Assembly: GCA_016756855.1 (NCBI GenBank)
Contig: JAESPD010000014.1
Coordinates: forward strand, 1-64,000
Length of the DNA: 64,000 bases
Reading direction: 5' to 3'
Source of the DNA: a gamma proteobacterium endosymbiont of Lamellibrachia anaximandri
GTDB taxonomy: Bacteria; Pseudomonadota; Gammaproteobacteria; Chromatiales; Chromatiaceae
Positions 46,454 to 55,833 of this stretch are shown here, one piece after another (position 1 is the stretch's first letter; each line of letters begins with the position of its first letter). Both the position numbers and the translations under genes were made by a program. The notes beneath the pieces were generated by a model, which saw nothing but the letters and a program-made list of their open reading frames with translations, did not search any database and was not told the origin of the DNA.

Positions 46454-48877
46454 TCAAGCCGCCTGTTGCGACCGGTCGTTGGAGGAAATAAACAGCTCTT
46501 CGAGCATCTCGATGACGAACCGGCGTTCAGCGCTTGAATCGACAGTGTCCAGTTGGCTGAGCAGCCTCTCGGCGCTACCTTGGATATCGATGGAACGCAG
46601 CAGTTTGCCGATATTCCGGGCCTGGGCGCCGGCACCGAGAAAACCTGTGTCGATCAACTGCTCGACTATCTCGGTTTTGGACTCGCCAAGTCCCTCAAGG
46701 TTCAGTAACTGAACGATGCCTTTGGCCGCAGCCATCCGTACATTGAATTCCCCATCCTCCAGAGCGCTGCTGAGTTTGCGCAGGATGGTTTTGGGTGAGA
46801 CGGGTTTGATCACCATGTGGCCGGCTATGTCGGGATCGTCACCGTTGATGCTCAATTCAACCAAAGCGGAGATGGTCTCGGTACGCAAGGTAGTCTGGGG
46901 GTCATTCAGGATGTCAAGTAGAGGCAGCATGGCTGCCTTGTTGTGCAGCAGGCCCAGTGCGCGGGCACAGGCCACCCTTTGGTCTTCGTCGCCTAGGCCC
47001 AGCTGGGTTGTCAGGGAGCCGAAGGCGTTCATCAGGCTCCGCAGTCCGGGATGCAGGCGTGCGGTTTCCGCGATGGCCAGTGCGGCTTCATAACGCAGTA
47101 CGCCATCATCCGCGTTGAGAGCCTGGATCAGTCCCTCCACTGAGGCATCGTCGGTATTGCCGATGAGTACGCGCACACCCAGGCGGCGGACGTCGTCTTC
47201 GATGCTGATCTTGCGCCGGCCGCGGGTCATCCGCTCGCCGACACGCTTGTTCTCTTCCACGACCTCAAGGAAATCCTCGATCTCCTGTTCGGTCTCGACC
47301 TCGGCCTCGGGTTCCGGCAGCGCCTCGTGGACTCCGAAGGCAATTTCCGCATTGTCCAGGGCGATGGCATCGAGGGTGGAGATTGCGGCATTCACTTCGC
47401 CAGGTTCCACAACGCGGCCAGGGGTCTCCGGCAGTACCAGGGATTCGCCTTCTGCCAACTCGGATCCCTGAGCCTCGGGTGTCTCGGTTGTGGTGTCTTC
47501 AGCTTTGCGCTGCTGCTCTTTTATCGGGGTGGGATCGAACTCCACGGCCTGACTGATCTTCTGTGGTGTTTCCTGGGATGAGAGTTCCAGTTCACCGGCG
47601 ATGGCGGCAAGTACGATATCGAGGGGACGCTGCAACGATTCTGCTGTCTCTTCCCCGGTCGCCGGGATGGCATCAAGTGCTGTCAAGGCGTCGAGCGCGG
47701 CAAGGCGTACCGGTTGTTCCCTGTCGGCAATCGCCTCCTTGAGCAGATCGATGGTGTCGGCGTTGAGTATGCCGATACGACCGATGGCAAGGGTGGCCTG
47801 TCGGCGAACCATGCCGTAAAGACCTTTGTTGCGCACTGTGGCAATGAGCACGTCCAGTGAAGCGGGGTCTCCATTGACACCCAAAAGATCGCAGGCAGAC
47901 GCCGCAGTGTCGTAGGTTTTGTCTGTGAGCGAGTCCGCCACCGCAGCGAGGCTCTCTTCATCCAGGGATCGGGGCGGGATCAAACTACTCAGTGTGGTGG
48001 CGACGATGGCACGTACCAGACTGCTGGGGTCGCTGAGCAGGGGAGTGATCTCGGCGATAATGTCGTTATCGGCAGAGCTGGATTCCGTCAGGCGGTTGCA
48101 GGCTTCTATGGACGCAGAGCGAACGTCGTCTTCAGGGTCGCGCAGCAGCAGGAGCAGAGCGGGCAGATAGCGATGGGCATCGATATCTGCCAAGGCTGTG
48201 GCAACGGCCGCACGGACTTCCGGTGATTCGTCGCGCAGGGCCTGCCCCAGGGGTTTGGTCACCTCGGGGTTACCTGAATGTCCCAGTGCCCGGGCGGCAC
48301 GGCGGCGTTGCATGATGGAGCCGTTCTCCAGCAGGTCGAGAAGCGCGGTGATGCCACTCACTTTGATATTGGCCAGGGCAGCGAAAATTTCCGGGTCGAT
48401 GTCCTGGGATATTTCATCCTCCATGATCTGCAGCAGGGTGCTGGTGGCATCCTCGACGCCGAATTTGCCCAGGGCCTCCACCGCAGCGAGTTGGATGTCC
48501 CACCATCTATCCCAATCGTCTTCCCATTCGATTCTTTCGGGGCGATCTACCGCAACCTTTTTCAGGATGGGTATCGCGTCATCGGTGCCGAGCTGGCCAA
48601 GTGCGATAGTCACTGCGGTACAGACTTCGCCGCTCTCTTCGTTCTCGAGGGATTTGATCAGTGCCGGTACGGCATGGGTGTCGCCGATTCTTCCCAATGC
48701 CTCGGCGGCATCCACACAGGCATCTATATCTTCATCCGTCAGTTGCTTGATCAGGGCCTCCACAGCACTTCTGCTGCCCAGGGTTCCCAGGGTGCGGGCG
48801 GCGTAGCAGCGGTCCGCCTCATCGCCTGTTTTAAGAAGGTCTGTCAGAGACTGTTCGGTCTTTTCTTTCATATTCAT
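46454..48877 (-). CDS. HEAT/PBS-lyase-like repeat protein
   Basis: About 800 aa of repeats such as AVEALIKQLTDEDIDACVDAAEALGRIGDTHAVPALIKSLE; start taken as MNMKEKTEQ. Confidence 0.88.
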   Translation of the reverse strand: MNMKEKTEQSLTDLLKTGDEADRCYAARTLGTLGSRSAVEALIKQLTDEDIDACVDAAEALGRIGDTHAVPALIKSLENEESGEVCTAVTIALGQLGTDDAIPILKKVAVDRPERIEWEDDWDRWWDIQLAAVEALGKFGVEDATSTLLQIMEDEISQDIDPEIFAALANIKVSGITALLDLLENGSIMQRRRAARALGHSGNPEVTKPLGQALRDESPEVRAAVATALADIDAHRYLPALLLLLRDPEDDVRSASIEACNRLTESSSADNDIIAEITPLLSDPSSLVRAIVATTLSSLIPPRSLDEESLAAVADSLTDKTYDTAASACDLLGVNGDPASLDVLIATVRNKGLYGMVRRQATLAIGRIGILNADTIDLLKEAIADREQPVRLAALDALTALDAIPATGEETAESLQRPLDIVLAAIAGELELSSQETPQKISQAVEFDPTPIKEQQRKAEDTTTETPEAQGSELAEGESLVLPETPGRVVEPGEVNAAISTLDAIALDNAEIAFGVHEALPEPEAEVETEQEIEDFLEVVEENKRVGERMTRGRRKISIEDDVRRLGVRVLIGNTDDASVEGLIQALNADDGVLRYEAALAIAETARLHPGLRSLMNAFGSLTTQLGLGDEDQRVACARALGLLHNKAAMLPLLDILNDPQTTLRTETISALVELSINGDDPDIAGHMVIKPVSPKTILRKLSSALEDGEFNVRMAAAKGIVQLLNLEGLGESKTEIVEQLIDTGFLGAGAQARNIGKLLRSIDIQGSAERLLSQLDTVDSSAERRFVIEMLEELFISSNDRSQQAA

Positions 48878-48913
48878 CAAATACCCGTCTGGGATGGAGA
48901 TCCCCCTATGCAA

Positions 48914-48929
48914 AGCAAGAGCTGTACCA
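48914..48929 (-). promoter_or_regulatory. Candidate sigma-54 promoter (-24/-12) for the HEAT-repeat gene
   Basis: Minus strand TGGTACA-GCTC-TTGCT versus TGGCACG-N4-TTGCW. Confidence 0.5.
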
Positions 48930-49349
48930 ACACGAGTCGACCCTTAACTGCCTGACTTGGCGCTGGAATTGTGCTGGATGAAAAATGAAGACTTAAACGA
49001 TACGTTCAAATAGGTCTAGTAACGCAGATATGATTGAACGTTTTGTGCTGTTCCGGGTGATATTCCTTGTTCCATATTGGTTTTATTGAGGGGAGAAAAA
49101 GAGTGTAGAGCTGGAGAATACGCATGAGGGAGGGTTGAAACGAATGGTACATACCGGTTTTATTGAGTGAAAGAAATGTTCAGGTTGTTTAGTGAGGCTC
49201 CTTAATGGAAATAGTAAAAACCGAAGCGGCCTCTATGGGTGGTTCCTGGCCACTGACCGCTGATTCATGGAATAAATACAAGGGATTAGGGTTGTATGAA
49301 TCTGCAAGGTAAGTCCGAACCGTTATCGGTCCGGCTTGTGGTGGTCACT

Positions 49350-49365
49350 TGGCCTGGATTTTGCA
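49350..49365 (+). promoter_or_regulatory. Candidate sigma-54 promoter (-24/-12) for the bd-like cytochrome operon
   Basis: TGGCCTG-GATT-TTGCA, 10 of 12 fixed consensus positions, about 53 bp before the first small ORF. Confidence 0.7.
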
Positions 49366-49417
49366 CTCAGTGCCTGGAATAAGCACTTTTCATCAATCGC
49401 GGCCAAAGGTGCAGCTA

Positions 49418-49585
49418 ATGTCCGATCCAGAGAAAGTCAACGAATCTGAAAGAGAAGAGGGCACAGAGGTGTCCGGGCACTCCAATTGGGGGCCGAAGCT
49501 GTTTGTTGGGGTGCTGATCGGTATCCTGCTGTTTTTCTACTGGTTGCTGATCTACTCGGGCGGCGTCACAGTGCATCACGGTTAA
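49418..49585 (+). CDS. Small single-TM protein (55 aa)
   Basis: MSDPEKVNESEREEGTEVSGHSNWGPKLFVGVLIGILLFFYWLLIYSGGVTVHHG; first ORF downstream of the sigma-54-like promoter. Confidence 0.7.
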   Translation: MSDPEKVNESEREEGTEVSGHSNWGPKLFVGVLIGILLFFYWLLIYSGGVTVHHG

Positions 49586-49596
49586 GGGGTGGAAAA

Positions 49597-49749
49597 ATGA
49601 GTGAAGAAAATAAAATTGGTGGTGCAGCACTGCTGGTCATCTGGATTGCTGCACTGGCCATCTCCCTGGTTGCATTCTACGGCCTGGATCATCTGATCAT
49701 GAACATGCAGGGACTGCCCCTGAATGCCGACCTGACCCCTGCGGGTTGA
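49597..49749 (+). CDS. Small single-TM protein (50 aa)
   Basis: MSEENKIGGAALLVIWIAALAISLVAFYGLDHLIMNMQGLPLNADLTPAG, preceded by ggggtgg. Confidence 0.7.
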   Translation: MSEENKIGGAALLVIWIAALAISLVAFYGLDHLIMNMQGLPLNADLTPAG

Positions 49750-49773
49750 GCGGGTAGGGGAGAGAGAATAGAG

Positions 49774-51681
49774 ATGAGGTCGAACAGACAACAATCGATA
49801 CGTCGAAGCGGTTTTTCAAACCGGCTTGGTTGGCTGCTGTCCCTGTTGGCAGTTCTGCTTGTATTTGGAGTAACCCCTGTTTTTGCGGATATGGGGATGG
49901 GTGGTGCCGACCAACGCATCGCACCGATCGGCCGGGTTCATATTGCAGGCCAGGATTTTGTTCCCGCAGCGGATAGTGCGGCCAGTGGGGCGGAAGCGCC
50001 GGAGCTGATCGCGGCGCCCCGGACGAGTCGCAAGGACTACCCGAATGTCGGCGTCAGCAGCCGGGCAGTGGTGTGGATTCTGGCCCAGTTACACCTCTTT
50101 TTCGGTGCCCTGGTGTTGGCGGTGCCCCTGTTTGTCCTGGTGATCGAACTGGTGGGGGTGACGAGCGGTGATGAGCGCTACGACAGCATGGCCCATGAGT
50201 TTATGAAGATCAGCCTCACCGGCTTCTCCATTACCGCCATCTTCGGTGGCTCTCTGGCGCTGGCGCTGTTTCTGCTCTATCCCGATTTCATGGGTTACAT
50301 GATGCACGTCTTCGGCGCTCAGTGGCTGGTCTATGCAGGACTGTTTTTTCTTGAGAGCTTCTTCCTCTATACCTACTATTATGGCTGGAACGCCATGCGC
50401 TACGGCAACCTGAAGTGGGTGCACCTGAGTCTTGGCCTGCTGCTCAATGGCGCGGGCATGACCATCATGGTGATCTCCAACTCCTGGGCCACCTTTATGA
50501 TGGCACCTTCAGGCGTCAATGAGGTCGGCGTGGTGGTGGGCAATATCTGGGAGGTGATGAAGGGACCGCTGTGGAACCCGATCAACCTGCATCGATTTAT
50601 TGCCAATATCGGTTTCGGCGGAGCCGTTGTCGGGGCCTATGCCGCATATAAATTCCTGAGCACAAAGGATATGGAGAAGCGGGCCCACTACGACTGGATG
50701 GGTTATACCTCCAACTTCATCGCCATCCTTGCCTTTCTTCCGTTGCCCTTCGCCGGATACTGGCTGATGGCGGAGATCTACGCCTACTCCCAGCAGATGG
50801 GTATCACCGCCATGGGCGGCATCCTGGCCTGGCTCTTCATCGTGCAGGCGGTGCTGATCGGCACCATCCTGCTGGCTGGCAACTACTACCTTTGGGCGGG
50901 TATGTCGCGCACCGAAGGTTCCAAACGCTACAAGCCTTTCATTGGTTTTATCGCTTTCGTACTGGTGGTTTGTTTCCTGACTTGGGTTACCCCCCACACC
51001 CTGATACTGTCTGCGTCGGAGATCGCGCAGCTGGGAGGCAGCCACCACCATATCCTCGGTCCCCTGGGCATCATGCCGGCGAAGAATATCGCCGTTAACC
51101 TGATGTTGATAGTGACCTTTCTCTCGTTCCAGCTCTATCGTCGTTCGGACAAGGTGGCGACCGTCTCCTGGGCGCCCATTGGCAACGCGCTGATGGTGGC
51201 GATCTATGTGGTGGCGATCGTCAACATCATTTTCCTCGGCGTCTACTATGGCTACTTCACCAATACGGTCTATAAGGTGGGTTCGTCGGTGGCCCAGGTG
51301 AGTTCGACGCTGGTAGTGATCATTGCGGGTATCGTTATCGATAGCCTGATGTTCAAAAATGCCAAGACCCTGCCTTCGCACTGGGGCAGGATCCCCGATC
51401 GAGCCCAGTACGCCCTGTTTGCCCTGCCGATTGCCTTTACCTGGCTGATGGGTCTGATGGGCTATGTGCGCTCTTCGGTGAAGACCCACTGGCATGTCTA
51501 TACGGTGATGAAGGATAACTCGCCGGACAATTTTATTCCCACTATTGGTTATGCGGGCAACATGATCACCATCGTGACCGTACTGTTCCTGTTGTTCGTG
51601 CTATTTATGTTCTGGGTCGCCAGCCTTAGTGGAACCAAACAAGCCAAACCGGAAACGGTGACTGAAGGAGGCGTGGCATGA
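49774..51681 (+). CDS. Divergent cytochrome bd-like (CydA-like) membrane protein with N-terminal signal/extension
   Basis: By-eye similarity to CydA: QLHLFFG, WLVYAGLFFLESFFLYTYYYGWNAM, VISNSWATFMMAPSG, NPINLHRFIANIGFGGAVVGAY. Confidence 0.75.
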   Translation: MRSNRQQSIRRSGFSNRLGWLLSLLAVLLVFGVTPVFADMGMGGADQRIAPIGRVHIAGQDFVPAADSAASGAEAPELIAAPRTSRKDYPNVGVSSRAVVWILAQLHLFFGALVLAVPLFVLVIELVGVTSGDERYDSMAHEFMKISLTGFSITAIFGGSLALALFLLYPDFMGYMMHVFGAQWLVYAGLFFLESFFLYTYYYGWNAMRYGNLKWVHLSLGLLLNGAGMTIMVISNSWATFMMAPSGVNEVGVVVGNIWEVMKGPLWNPINLHRFIANIGFGGAVVGAYAAYKFLSTKDMEKRAHYDWMGYTSNFIAILAFLPLPFAGYWLMAEIYAYSQQMGITAMGGILAWLFIVQAVLIGTILLAGNYYLWAGMSRTEGSKRYKPFIGFIAFVLVVCFLTWVTPHTLILSASEIAQLGGSHHHILGPLGIMPAKNIAVNLMLIVTFLSFQLYRRSDKVATVSWAPIGNALMVAIYVVAIVNIIFLGVYYGYFTNTVYKVGSSVAQVSSTLVVIIAGIVIDSLMFKNAKTLPSHWGRIPDRAQYALFALPIAFTWLMGLMGYVRSSVKTHWHVYTVMKDNSPDNFIPTIGYAGNMITIVTVLFLLFVLFMFWVASLSGTKQAKPETVTEGGVA

Positions 51682-52505
51682 CCGTCTTCTTCAAAACCAT
51701 TGGATTCAGTATCGGTCTGGCCCTGATCTTCACTCTGGTAACCCAGCTATTGCCTCAGGTGGAGGGCGAGGCGCCGGTGGAGACGAAGGTCGACCTGAGT
51801 TCCCTGACCATGGACGACTTTGTCGCCATGGGCGAAGACCTGTTTATGAACAAGGGTACCTGCACCCTCTGCCACAAGCCTCCCCCCATCGGACGTGCGC
51901 CGGATATCCAAGGTCTGGATATGGTGAGTACCTCCGCTGAACGATTGGCGGATGAACGCTATCGGGGCGAGTCGAAGGATGCGGCGGGCTATATCCTCGA
52001 ATCGATGATTGATCCGAGCAAGTTCGTAGTCGCCGGTTGGGGCAAAAAGGGCTCCAACGATACGGTGTCACCGATGCCCGCCGTCGACAAGGCACCGATT
52101 CAGCTCTCTGTCATGGAGATGGATGCGATCATCGCCTATCTGCAGGCGAAGGATGGTAACGAGGTGACCGTATCCCTGCCGTCACCTGAGGCAGCCGCAG
52201 AAGCTGCTGCTGCGGCACCGGCGGCCGGTGGTGCCGCAGCAGCATCAGCAGCCACTGCGGAGGAGGCACTGGGTAAATATGCCTGCAGCTCCTGTCATGC
52301 GATGGACTCTGAGGATCCATTGGTGGGACCGGGGCTGGCAACCGTGGGGGCGCGTCTGAGTGTGCCAGAGATTCGCCAGAGCATTGTTGATCCTGCCGCA
52401 GTGATTACGGAGGGCTTTCCTCCGGCGATGCCTGCTGACTTTGCGGAGAAGATGACGGTCAAAGAGCTGGAGATGCTGGTGCAGCATCTGGCGGAGAAAA
52501 AATAA
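51678..52505 (+). CDS. Di-haem membrane-anchored cytochrome c
   Basis: N-terminal TM; CTLCH and CSSCH haem motifs; overlaps the upstream gene by 4 bp. Confidence 0.88.
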   Translation: MTVFFKTIGFSIGLALIFTLVTQLLPQVEGEAPVETKVDLSSLTMDDFVAMGEDLFMNKGTCTLCHKPPPIGRAPDIQGLDMVSTSAERLADERYRGESKDAAGYILESMIDPSKFVVAGWGKKGSNDTVSPMPAVDKAPIQLSVMEMDAIIAYLQAKDGNEVTVSLPSPEAAAEAAAAAPAAGGAAAASAATAEEALGKYACSSCHAMDSEDPLVGPGLATVGARLSVPEIRQSIVDPAAVITEGFPPAMPADFAEKMTVKELEMLVQHLAEKK

Positions 52506-54913
52506 TGAAGAGCTTTAGGATTCCCGCTTTCCTGCAGGCGGTGCTGGTCATCGCGGCAGCCTATCTGGCGTTCAAGTTCGGTTTTCCGCCGCTGTTGCCG
52601 CAGACGCTGATGATCCAGTACATGATTATCGCCATCATTGGTGTGCTGCTCTATTTCTCTTTCGATGACGAGCGTTGGGCGGAGTTCCAGGCACCGGTTC
52701 TTGCCACCCTGCGCAACGACAACTTAGTGGTAGTGCGCTGGGCGTTTCTGATCATCATCCCGTTGATCGTTGGCTACACTGTTTATGGTATGGTGAAACC
52801 CTCCAGCGATGCTCCGGTGGAACCACGCCAAGTGCATCCGGCACCACCTGCCTCGGTCAAGGTCTTCGGCAAGAGTTTCGACTTGGCGACCCTTGAGAAT
52901 CCCATCCGTGAGGAGATTCTTGAGACCCTCGCCGGGGAGAAAGAGGCAGGCTGGGAAAAATATCAGACCGCAGTCAGCGCTGGCCGCGACGTCTACTATC
53001 AGAACTGCTTCTATTGCCATGGCGACCTGCTGGACGGCCAGGGTCACTATGGAACCGGATTCAACCCGCAGCCGATCAACTTCCAGGACCCGACTATCAT
53101 CCCGCAGTTGCAGGAGTCGTTCCTTTTCTGGCGCATCACTACGGGTGGCCCCGGCCTGCCGAAGGAGGGTAGGCCTTGGAATTCAGCCATGCCGGTGTGG
53201 CATGAGATGTTGAGCGAGCAGGATGTGTGGAACGTCATCACCTTCATCTTCGACTATAACGGCCAGGTGCCGCGGATCTGGGATCCGGAGATCTCCCGGG
53301 TCGTGACCGGCATGAAAGACGAGGTGCAGGCCGAACGCAGGGAGATCAAGGGCCAGGATCTCTATAAGTTCCGTTGTGAGGTCTGCCATGGAGAGCAGGG
53401 TGCCGGAGACGGCGTGGCGGCGGAGTTGATGTATCCCAAGCCGCGGGATTTCACCCTGGCTCTGTTCAAATACAAGACCTCTCCCGGCACTCTGTTGCCG
53501 CTGGATGATGACCTGTTCAATACCATCAAAAACGGCCTGACAGGAACAGGCATGCCGGGTTGGGCATCGCTGATGAGTGATGAGCAGATTCGCAGCCTGA
53601 TTCCGGTAATCAAGGGTTTCGATATCACCGCCGCCTGGGCGCCGGATGATGCGGAAGACGAGTCCTTCGATGATGATGGTCACTATATCAAGACAGATTT
53701 TCGACAGGTCGCCGAAGTTGAGCCGGAGGAGGGTCAGATCCCCTATTCTGAGGAGTCGGTGGCCAAAGGGCGCGACGCATTTCTCAAATCCTGCAAGGAG
53801 TGCCACGGCGAAGCGGGCAGGGGCAATATCGTCTCCGGCAAGAAACTGGAGGACGATTGGGGTTTCCGCATCTGGCCGCGGGATCTGACCAAGCCCTGGA
53901 CCTGGCGCGCCACTCAGTCCACTGATTCTGCCGAGAAGGAGCGGGATGCCACCGTCAAGGCGATCTATACCCGTCTCTCCATCGGTATTCCCGGTACGCC
54001 GATGCCGGCTCACCGCGCAGTGGAGGAGGGCAACAAGGATCCAGTCAGTCTGGAGGATCGCTGGCATATCTCCAACTTCGTCTACAGTCTGCGTGATACA
54101 GCGGTGCAGCCCAAAGATGGTGCTGTGGTAACCGGCACCAAGGTAAGTGGCGGAGTGCCGACCTCGCTGGATGATGAGCGTTGGAATGGCGCGGACGCGG
54201 TTACCCTGAGTCTGGTGCCCAACATCATCAAGGAAGAGCGCCTGTTCACGCCGCTTAATGATGCAGTGACCGTGCGCGCCATCTATAACGAGAAGGAGAT
54301 CGCCTTTCTGCTCGAAGTGGATGACCGCACCGAAAGCCGTCCCGGTATCGAATACTTTACCGATCTGCAGGACGAGAACAAGGAGATGCACGCCGATGCG
54401 GTGGCGATCCAGTTCCCCATGGAGGCCGCTTATATGTCGTCACCGATGGTGGAGAAGCCCCTTTATCGACATGGCGACAAGCGTCACCACACCACCATCT
54501 GGTACTGGAATGCGGGCAGTGTCGAGCCCAAACGTGATGCCGGTGCTGTGCTGATGGAAGGTGTCGGCCCGAACAAACGTCCAAAGCTGCGTGAGTCGGA
54601 CGGTACCTTTAGCGCGGGCGGTGAGTGGAAAGACGGTAAGTGGCGTGTCATCATGACGCGTCCGCGCAGTGGCGGTGCGATTGGCGATATCGACTTTGTT
54701 GAGGGTCAGTTCATGCCTATCTCTTTCGCCAACTGGGACGGCAGTAATGGCGAGGTGGGATCCAAACACACTTTGAGTCCCTGGTACTGGCTCTTCCTGC
54801 CGCCGGAGTTCGACTATCAGCGGGTCTATGGGCTTCCTGCGGGCATTGCCCTGTTGGTTTTCCTTGCTGGCCTTATGTTGGTAAGGTCGGAACAGAAAAA
54901 GGTGAAAGGCTAA
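52505..54913 (+). CDS. Tri-haem cytochrome c with C-terminal ethylbenzene dehydrogenase-like haem-binding domain
   Basis: CFYCH, CEVCH, CKECH motifs; C-terminal DERWNGADAVTLSLVPN...EKEIAFLLEVDD...HADAVAIQFP; terminal TM helix. Confidence 0.82.
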   Translation: MKSFRIPAFLQAVLVIAAAYLAFKFGFPPLLPQTLMIQYMIIAIIGVLLYFSFDDERWAEFQAPVLATLRNDNLVVVRWAFLIIIPLIVGYTVYGMVKPSSDAPVEPRQVHPAPPASVKVFGKSFDLATLENPIREEILETLAGEKEAGWEKYQTAVSAGRDVYYQNCFYCHGDLLDGQGHYGTGFNPQPINFQDPTIIPQLQESFLFWRITTGGPGLPKEGRPWNSAMPVWHEMLSEQDVWNVITFIFDYNGQVPRIWDPEISRVVTGMKDEVQAERREIKGQDLYKFRCEVCHGEQGAGDGVAAELMYPKPRDFTLALFKYKTSPGTLLPLDDDLFNTIKNGLTGTGMPGWASLMSDEQIRSLIPVIKGFDITAAWAPDDAEDESFDDDGHYIKTDFRQVAEVEPEEGQIPYSEESVAKGRDAFLKSCKECHGEAGRGNIVSGKKLEDDWGFRIWPRDLTKPWTWRATQSTDSAEKERDATVKAIYTRLSIGIPGTPMPAHRAVEEGNKDPVSLEDRWHISNFVYSLRDTAVQPKDGAVVTGTKVSGGVPTSLDDERWNGADAVTLSLVPNIIKEERLFTPLNDAVTVRAIYNEKEIAFLLEVDDRTESRPGIEYFTDLQDENKEMHADAVAIQFPMEAAYMSSPMVEKPLYRHGDKRHHTTIWYWNAGSVEPKRDAGAVLMEGVGPNKRPKLRESDGTFSAGGEWKDGKWRVIMTRPRSGGAIGDIDFVEGQFMPISFANWDGSNGEVGSKHTLSPWYWLFLPPEFDYQRVYGLPAGIALLVFLAGLMLVRSEQKKVKG

Positions 54914-54928
54914 AGGTTAAAGGCTAAA
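54901..54928. repeat. Heptamer repeat straddling the cytochrome stop codon
   Basis: ggtgaaa ggctaaa ggttaaa ggctaaa, four consecutive heptamers. Confidence 0.7.
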
Positions 54929-54980
54929 GCGGTGATCCTATTTCTCCTCATATTTGTGCATTCGCGGGAGTGATTTTTTT

Positions 54981-55580
54981 ATGATTCAACGGTTGGTCTC
55001 CATCTTTCTCTTTCTCATGTTTCTTCCCATTGTGGCTCAGGCCGGGGGGGAGGCGCCGCGTGAGGATGAGGTTCTGGATCAGAGCGGTGCCCCGGCTGGC
55101 GGCGATTTCACCCTCAATTCTGCTGCTGGGCCGGTCTCAACCAGTGATCTCCGGGGCAAGGTCATACTGCTCTATTTCGGTTACACCAAGTGTCCGGATG
55201 TCTGTCCCACTTCACTCTCCATGGCAACCCAGGCCCTGAACGAATTGAGTGGAAAAGAGTTGAAATCATTGACATCGATCTTTGTCAGTGTCGACCCCCA
55301 ACGCGATACGGTGGAGCAGCTGAAAGAGTACGTGGAGTACTTCCATGAGAGCTTTATCGGGGTAACCGGCAGTGAGGAGAAGGTAGCCGAGGTAGCTAAG
55401 ATGTATGGGGCTCAGTATTACCAGGTGGAACTGGAAGGTTCGGCTTTTGGGTATTCGGTGAATCACTCCGCCGCAACCTACCTGATAGCGCCGGACGGAC
55501 AGTTACGTTTTATCTTTCCCCACGAGACGCCGCCGCAAGTGATGCTTGAAGGAATACGCTATCTGATGGCTGGTAACTGA
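54981..55580 (+). CDS. SCO1/SenC family copper chaperone-like protein
   Basis: YFGYTKCPDVCPTSLSMA copper-binding CxxxC, conserved His in VNHSAATYLIAPDG. Confidence 0.92.
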   Translation: MIQRLVSIFLFLMFLPIVAQAGGEAPREDEVLDQSGAPAGGDFTLNSAAGPVSTSDLRGKVILLYFGYTKCPDVCPTSLSMATQALNELSGKELKSLTSIFVSVDPQRDTVEQLKEYVEYFHESFIGVTGSEEKVAEVAKMYGAQYYQVELEGSAFGYSVNHSAATYLIAPDGQLRFIFPHETPPQVMLEGIRYLMAGN

Positions 55581-55602
55581 AGGCATTACAGATTCACATG
55601 CA

Positions 55603-55627
55603 AAACCGCCGAAAGGCGGTTTTTTTA
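55603..55627 (+). terminator. Rho-independent terminator after SCO1
   Basis: aaccgccgaaaggcggtttttt. Confidence 0.85.
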
Positions 55628-55698
55628 TGTCTGGTATTTGCGCAAAACGCTATTCGGATAAACGCCAATGACTTGGGGATCAACCAAGTCTGCATAGT

Positions 55699-55833
55699 TA
55701 GTGCCCGTCCGGAAACTCTGTTTTCACCACGAAGCGCACGAAGAACACGAAGAAAATTGATGGTTAATCAATCTTTTACCTTCGTGCTCTTCGTGTCCTT
55801 TGTGGTTAGATGTTGGCTTCCGGATGGGCACTA
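55699..55833. repeat. Imperfect-palindrome repeat family B, copy 4
   Basis: tagtgcccgtccggaaac ... gcttccggatgggcacta around the same core as copies 1-3. Confidence 0.8.

Noticed and set aside
50509-51495. 328-aa minus-strand ORF antisense to the bd-like gene
   Set aside because: Low-complexity His/Asp-rich translation typical of the reverse strand of a membrane-protein gene.
53183-54391. 402-aa minus-strand ORF antisense to the tri-haem cytochrome
   Set aside because: Opposite strand has three CxxCH motifs and a clear gene; this is a shadow ORF.
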